Shown: positions 59,781-64,000 of the stretch, piece by piece
How positions within the stretch are numbered: the stretch's first letter is position 1
Layout of the letters: each line of letters opens with the position of its first letter
Source: Brevibacterium permense
GTDB taxonomy: Bacteria > Actinomycetota > Actinomycetes > Actinomycetales > Brevibacteriaceae
Length of the DNA stretch: 64,000 nt
Reading direction: 5' to 3'
NCBI RefSeq assembly: GCF_025506275.1
Contig: NZ_QYCP01000094.1
Location: 62,001-126,000, forward strand
Program-made: the position numbers and the translations under genes
Notes under the pieces: generated by a model
Databases searched by the model: none
What the model saw: the letters and a program-made list of their open reading frames with translations, nothing else
Told to the model about the DNA's origin: nothing

Positions 59781-60683
59781 ATGGCCGAACCGAGTCTCAA
59801 GCGCCTCCAGTACTTCATCGCCTTGGCAGAGCACGGAAAGTTCCAGCTCGCCGCCGACGCAGTGAACATCTCGCAGCCGGCGCTGAGTGCCGAACTCAAG
59901 AGACTCGAGGACTTCGTCGGCAAACCGCTTTTCCACCGCAGTCCCGTGACGAAGCTGACCGCCGCCGGAGAGGCGCTGCTGCCCTATGCGAAGTCCGCCG
60001 TCGGAGCCGCCCACCGATTCAACGAATACGCGGCGGCCGTGAACACGGGGGCGCCGACGTCGATCACGATCGGCACCGTCGCGACGTTCCTCCATCGCGG
60101 TCTGCCGCAGACGATCACGGACTTCTCCGCCGCACACCCGGACATCCTCGTCACCACCGAGGAGGCCACCTCGGCGGCGCAGTCGGACATGCTGCTCGGC
60201 CACGACATCGACATCGCCTGCGGACACATGCCCCTGCAGCATCCCGGCGTCGTGTGCACTCCGGCTGCCCGGGAGTCGTTCTGGCTGTGCGCTCCGGGGG
60301 GCTCACCGATCACCTCCATCGCCGAGGCGGTCGATTCTCCGTTCGTCATCTTCCGCAAGAGCGCTTCCCCGATCTACCACGACACCGTCGTGGGCATCTG
60401 CCGCACGCACGGCTTCGAACCGCAGATCCACCATCGGACGGCCAGTTGGTCGGCCGCCGTCGAGATGGTCGCCCACGGGCTCGGCGTCTCCCTCGTTCCC
60501 TCACCCGTGGCCCGCAGCTACCACGGTGACGAGCGACTGACCTTCACGCGGGTCGGCACTCGCCCGAATGCCCCGCAGGCGTGGATCACCGTCCGCCGGG
60601 AGGATCAGTCGACGCTCATCGGCGATCTCGCCCTCGACCTCGTCATCGCCTCGGAGTCACTCGTCGACCCGGTCGCCGACTGA
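59781..60683 (+). CDS. LysR-family transcriptional regulator
   Basis: A 300-residue LTTR. The helix-turn-helix is LKRLQYFIALAEHGKFQLAADAVNISQPALSAELKRLEDFVGKPLFHRS (about residues 5-54). The type-2 periplasmic-binding-like effector domain starts near TSITIGTVATFL (about 92). It contains CGHMPLQHPGVVCTPAARESFWLCAPGGSP, typical of the CynR/CatM-like group. No ribosome site is seen; the message may be leaderless. It is divergent from the acyl-CoA dehydrogenase/CoA transferase operon, which it likely controls. Confidence 0.85.
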   Translation: MAEPSLKRLQYFIALAEHGKFQLAADAVNISQPALSAELKRLEDFVGKPLFHRSPVTKLTAAGEALLPYAKSAVGAAHRFNEYAAAVNTGAPTSITIGTVATFLHRGLPQTITDFSAAHPDILVTTEEATSAAQSDMLLGHDIDIACGHMPLQHPGVVCTPAARESFWLCAPGGSPITSIAEAVDSPFVIFRKSASPIYHDTVVGICRTHGFEPQIHHRTASWSAAVEMVAHGLGVSLVPSPVARSYHGDERLTFTRVGTRPNAPQAWITVRREDQSTLIGDLALDLVIASESLVDPVAD

Positions 60684-60742
60684 GGAACCGCGCCCCACCG
60701 CACGGGTGTCCGCAGCCGCCTCGGCGAACACGATTTCACACT

Positions 60743-60888
60743 CTGATACCCAGTCTGACAATAATGACTTACCGAGTAGTCGAGCCTGGTATCAGCAGAA
60801 ATTCTCCCCTCCCGCTCTACGGGCCGGTAGGCCGCAGAGAATAAGGGAACTCAGCCACAGCATCATTTTGCGTTATGAGGGTATAACC
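60743..60888. promoter_or_regulatory. Inverted repeats in the 317-base gap before the MHS transporter
   Basis: CTGATACC (60743-60750) is inverted as GGTATCAG (60788-60795), and GTTAT (60872-60876) as ATAAC (60883-60887). The second lies about 115 bases before the transporter start and looks like a regulator site. The region is AT-richer than its surroundings. I see no ORF or RNA gene in it. Confidence 0.35.
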
Positions 60889-61000
60889 AAAAAGTGTTTG
60901 CGCGGCCCACAAGGGCAACTTACGGTGAACGAGCACCTATGCCACGTCAGGGACGCCTGGCATCGGTCGGCGCAATGACGCTCCACCTGAGAGGAATCGC

Positions 61001-62473
61001 ATGTCTGATTCGGTCAACACCGCGAAACGTGCCCGCAAAGCCGGAATCGCATCATTCATCGGAACCACCATCGAGTGGTACGACTTCTACATCTACGGCA
61101 CCGCCTCGGCCCTGGTCTTCGGGCATGTCTTCTTCCCCGACACCCTGCCTGCCGGCGTCGGCACGCTGCTCTCCTTCGTCACACTGTGGGCGGGCTTTCT
61201 CGCTCGTCCGCTCGGCGGCATCATCTTCGGTCACTTCGGTGACAAGTACGGCCGGAAGAAGACCCTCGTCGTCACGCTCGTGCTGATGGGCGCGGCATCG
61301 TTCCTCGTCGGACTGCTGCCCGGATATGCGACCATCGGCATCGCCGCTCCGATCATCCTCACCTGCCTGCGCATCCTGCAGGGCATCGCGGTCGGCGGCG
61401 AATGGGGCGGATCGGTGCTCATCGCCAGTGAGAACGCCCCGAAGGGCAAGGGAGTCCTCTACTCGGCCTTCGCCCAGCAGGGATCACCGGCAGGAAATCT
61501 CATCTCCTCGGGCATGTTCTTCCTCCTCGCGCTCCTGCCGACCCCGCAGTTCCTCCTCTACGGCTGGAGGATCGCGTTCCTCGCCTCGATCTTCCTCATC
61601 GTCATCGGCCTCGTCATCCGCCTCAAGCTCGAAGAGCCCGAGAACATGAAGGTCGTGAAGAAGAAGGACGCTGTCGCCAAGGTTCCCGCCTTCGAAGCGA
61701 TCAGGAAGCACTGGGTGCTCATCCTCCTCGGTGCCGGTGCGCTGCCGCTCATCCAGGTCACCTACCTCAAGACGACGTTCGCCACGGCCTGGGCCACGGA
61801 CACCGCTCACCCCTGGGCGTACAGCTCGTCGACCTTCCTCGCCGTCGTCACGCTCGCCCTCGTCGTGCAGTTCATCGTCCAGCCCTTCGGCGCGATCATC
61901 CTCGACCGGGTCAAGGACATGCGCAAGGCGATCTTCTGGATCATCCTGCCGGAGTTCGTCCTCATGCCGCTCATGTTCTTCGCGATCGAGCTGGGCCATC
62001 CCGGGATCGCGCTGGCAGCCATGGCCGCCGCGACCGTTCCGCACTCTCTGTTCTACGCCGGCATCGGCGGAATCATCGCCCGGGCGTTCCCCACGCGAGT
62101 CCGGTACACGGGAATCTCGCTTGCCTACCAGCTGTGCTCGATGACCGTGGGAGGCGGCACCGCTGCGGCAGCACAATGGATGTACACGAGCTCGGGATCC
62201 ATCATTCCGGTGGCGATCCTCAGCGCCGGCTACGCACTCGTCTCCCTCGTCTGCACGCTCATCCTGCTCAACAAGACCGGCTGGACGGCCAGCGAGAACT
62301 CGAAGGCCGAAGCCGCCGACGAGGCGGAGTTCGCCGCAGCTCTCGCCGCCGAGAAGGCCGAGCGCGACGCCGACTCGAAGAGCGCGCCTGGCGCGACCGG
62401 CTCCGCGCCGGCCGCCGACGCCACACGCGCGGGCTCCGAACCTGCACCGGCGCGCGCTCCCGTCGCTCCCTGA
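61001..62473 (+). CDS. MFS transporter, metabolite:proton symporter (MHS/ProP-ShiA) family
   Basis: A 490-residue 12-helix transporter. IASFIGTTIEWYDFYIYGTASALVFGHVFFP (about residues 16-46) is the MHS hallmark. The MFS motif is GHFGDKYGRKKTLV (about 78-91) and ILQGIAVGGEWGGSVLIASENAP follows. Substrates in the family include shikimate, alpha-ketoglutarate, proline/betaine and dicarboxylates. The C-terminal 65 residues are Ala/Glu/Pro-rich. GAGAGGAA precedes ATG 61001. It ends at a bidirectional terminator opposite the Cmx-like gene. Confidence 0.9.
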   Translation: MSDSVNTAKRARKAGIASFIGTTIEWYDFYIYGTASALVFGHVFFPDTLPAGVGTLLSFVTLWAGFLARPLGGIIFGHFGDKYGRKKTLVVTLVLMGAASFLVGLLPGYATIGIAAPIILTCLRILQGIAVGGEWGGSVLIASENAPKGKGVLYSAFAQQGSPAGNLISSGMFFLLALLPTPQFLLYGWRIAFLASIFLIVIGLVIRLKLEEPENMKVVKKKDAVAKVPAFEAIRKHWVLILLGAGALPLIQVTYLKTTFATAWATDTAHPWAYSSSTFLAVVTLALVVQFIVQPFGAIILDRVKDMRKAIFWIILPEFVLMPLMFFAIELGHPGIALAAMAAATVPHSLFYAGIGGIIARAFPTRVRYTGISLAYQLCSMTVGGGTAAAAQWMYTSSGSIIPVAILSAGYALVSLVCTLILLNKTGWTASENSKAEAADEAEFAAALAAEKAERDADSKSAPGATGSAPAADATRAGSEPAPARAPVAP

Positions 62474-62500
62474 GGGTCCAGCCTCTGCGCCTCGACAACA

Positions 62501-62537
62501 ATGCGGCCCCGGGTCCACCACGGACTCGGGGCCGCAT
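62501..62537. terminator. Bidirectional terminator
   Basis: ATGCGGCCCCGGGTCC (62501-62516) pairs with GGACTCGGGGCCGCAT (62522-62537) with a single G-T mismatch and a 5-base loop. It lies between the convergent MHS transporter and Cmx-like genes. Confidence 0.85.
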
Positions 62538-62550
62538 CGCTTTGCGGGGC

Positions 62551-63741
62551 CTACTGGGCATAAGAGGTCAGGACGCTGTCGACGGGTGCAATCAGCCGAA
62601 GAAGCGGAACCGCGACCAGCAGTGCCGTTGTGGTCGCGATGACGGCCACCCAAACCGGTCCGAGCGCACCCGGCCAATCGCTGAGTGCGACTGCGGCAAG
62701 TAGGGGACCGACGGCTGCGCCCAGGTTGAGTGCCGCAGTCGCATACGACCCAGCCATCGTGGGAGCACCCGACGCCGCATAAAGCACTCGAGTGATCAGC
62801 GTGCTCCCAACAGCGAACCCCAACACACCCAGAGCGAATACGAGACCGAGCAGAGCAACGGGGTTCGTCGCGAATATTGCCAACGAGATCCACCCGAGCA
62901 CAAGAACGCTTCCACCGCCCACTATGACGATTCGGGGTCGGGAGTCTGAGAACCGTCCTGCAACTGTGACACCGATGAAAGAACCAACGCCGAAGAGTAC
63001 AAGAGCCACCGACACCCACCACTGGCTCAGGCCAGCGGTATGAGTAACGATCGGCGCTAGGAAAGTCAGCGTGGAAAAGATTCCGGCATTCACCAGGGCA
63101 GCGAGCAACATTGTCAAGACGAGGCGCGGGGAGGCAAGCTGCGAAAGCTCCGCTCGAAGCGAAGCCGAGGACGACTCCACCTTTGATGAGGCGACAGACT
63201 GAGTAGTGAAGCCCGCGGCAATGCCGATTGCTGCGGGAACGCAGAGAAGAGCGATCGCCCAGAACGCCGACTGCCAACCGAGTGCCGCCCCAAGCAGAGC
63301 ACCCGCGGGGACGCCGGCGACGGTTGCGACGGTGGTCCCCGCCAACAGAATCGCCACGGCCCGACCTTTGGCGTCGGGTGCCACGAGTTTCGTCGCTGCG
63401 ACCAGCGCGACAGCCAAGAAGCCTGCATTGACGACCGCGGCGATCACGCGCGTAATGAACAGAACAGTGAAGTCCGGCGTGCGTGCTCCGACCGCATGGG
63501 ACAGCGCGAACACGACCACGCAGCCCAAGAGTGTCGCTTTCACTGGGAGGCGGCGAGTGAGCGCAGCCATCACAGGTGCACCGATCACCATCCCTACGGC
63601 GAACGCCGATGTCAGGAGACCAGCGATCCCCACGGAAACGCCGAAATCGGTCGAGATGTCGGGCACGAGGCCCGCAAGCATGAATTCGGAAGTGCCCATG
63701 GCGAAGACCACCAGGGCAAGAAGATAGAGAACGAAAGGCAT
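62551..63741 (-). CDS. cmx: Cmx-type chloramphenicol efflux MFS transporter
   Basis: A 396-residue 12-helix exporter whose sequence follows Cmx/CmlR-type chloramphenicol exporters closely: MPFVLYLLALVVFAMGTSEFM at the N-terminus, GLLTSAFAVGMVIGAPVMAALTRR, FITRVIAAVVNAGFLAVAL, GRAVAILLAGTTVATVAGVPAGALLG and the late VGSTLITRVLYAASGAPTMAGSYATAALN. ATG 63741 follows CGGAG with 8-base spacing. Codon use is somewhat less GC-rich than its neighbours, so it may be a later arrival. There is no transposase nearby within the window. Confidence 0.85.
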   Translation of the reverse strand: MPFVLYLLALVVFAMGTSEFMLAGLVPDISTDFGVSVGIAGLLTSAFAVGMVIGAPVMAALTRRLPVKATLLGCVVVFALSHAVGARTPDFTVLFITRVIAAVVNAGFLAVALVAATKLVAPDAKGRAVAILLAGTTVATVAGVPAGALLGAALGWQSAFWAIALLCVPAAIGIAAGFTTQSVASSKVESSSASLRAELSQLASPRLVLTMLLAALVNAGIFSTLTFLAPIVTHTAGLSQWWVSVALVLFGVGSFIGVTVAGRFSDSRPRIVIVGGGSVLVLGWISLAIFATNPVALLGLVFALGVLGFAVGSTLITRVLYAASGAPTMAGSYATAALNLGAAVGPLLAAVALSDWPGALGPVWVAVIATTTALLVAVPLLRLIAPVDSVLTSYAQ

Positions 63742-63870
63742 CGAGTTAGCTCCGAAGCGAGAGTACGAACTAGAGAACGTCTCGTCACCACGGTCAGCAC
63801 CCAAAGAAACACCCGAAGACCGAGCTGCGTGCAACACTGGGCAGCAGCGTCAGTGGCTCAGCGAAGGTGA

Positions 63871-63897
63871 GGGGCTGACGGCGTGACCGACAGCCCC
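63871..63897. terminator. Hairpin upstream of the Cmx-like gene
   Basis: GGGGCTG (63871-63877) and CAGCCCC (63891-63897) form a 7-bp stem with a 13-base loop. It may end a gene beyond the window or form part of an attenuator ahead of cmx. No leader peptide could be defended. Sequence from 63898 to the window end shows nothing else recognisable. Confidence 0.4.
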
Positions 63898-64000
63898 TGA
63901 GTGTCTGATTCAGGGCTCGACATACGACTCATCGTACCCGTCTGCTCCGCAGCTCCCAACAAGCGTCAACATCTTCATGGCCAGCAACGTTTCGGTACTG

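Noticed and set aside
63742-64000. Chloramphenicol-inducible leader peptide upstream of cmx
   Set aside because: Short minus-strand frames exist, but none has a convincing start and stop before the gene together with a ribosome-site-masking hairpin.

Overview
The window looks like a chromosomal stretch of a high-GC Gram-positive actinobacterium. My best guess is Brevibacterium or a close relative. The reasons are the uniformly GC-rich coding sequence, a RamB-type regulator, an IdeR-type iron box (TTTGGTTAGCCTAAGCTAA), an actinomycete-style Erm methylase with a long basic tail, a Cmx-type chloramphenicol exporter, several IclR regulators and a hut cluster of the actinobacterial kind. The genus is inference. 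I found no rRNA, tRNA, CRISPR array, insertion sequence, integrase or phage genes.

Layout. 1-7 kb: the end of a ramB-like gene, an iron-regulated pair (a broken siderophore-binding lipoprotein and an enterobactin-esterase-like hydrolase), an L-2-hydroxyglutarate-oxidase-like flavoprotein with a repetitive insert, an orphan N6-adenine/N4-cytosine-type DNA methyltransferase and an IsdG-like haem monooxygenase. 6.6-10.4 kb: KtrA/KtrB potassium uptake and an APC permease. 10.7-19.3 kb: a one-carbon catabolic island with a DmdA/GcvT-like folate-dependent demethylase divergent from metF, two IclR regulators, a dimethylglycine/sarcosine-dehydrogenase-like flavoprotein and etfBA. 19.4-26.5 kb: thioesterase, VOC protein, AraC regulator, a HAD protein coupled to a glutamate-racemase-like protein, slipin, HdeD-like protein and Pit phosphate transporter. 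26.6-28 kb: erm with an apparent macrolide-sensing leader. 28-36.7 kb: DtxR-family regulator, lipase maturation factor, MntH with a palindromic operator, TetR regulator, methyltransferase and small membrane proteins. 37-42.3 kb: an NCS2 permease, LacI regulator, TauE exporter and amidohydrolase sharing the palindrome CAAATCGATTTG. 42.4-46.5 kb: rlmC, VOC protein and BCCT transporter, interleaved with repeats. 46.6-56.4 kb: histidine utilisation (iclR, hutF, an M20 amidohydrolase, hutH, hutI, hutU) with the operator GTCCGAYATTTCGGAC in front of hutI and hutU. 56.7-60.7 kb: CaiB-type CoA transferase and acyl-CoA dehydrogenase, divergent from a LysR gene. 61-64 kb: an MHS transporter and a Cmx-like exporter.

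Functional threads. Electrons from the DMGDH-like enzyme would flow to the adjacent ETF. Methyl or methylene groups would be loaded on tetrahydrofolate, with MetF interconverting the products. In the hut pathway HutF makes N-formylglutamate and no HutG is visible, so the M20 amidohydrolase overlapping hutF is the obvious candidate for the last step.

The least-explained signals are several families of short palindromic repeats. Family A has four copies (13.1, 36.0, 36.7, 39.9 kb). Family B has two copies (18.4, 20.3 kb), one embedded in frame in etfA. Family C has three copies around the VOC and BCCT genes (43.7-46.6 kb). There is also a 20-mer, ACCCTCGCCGAGGCGGCTCC, enriched near gene ends. 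Families A-C sit mostly just downstream of stop codons, like REP or mini-mobile elements.
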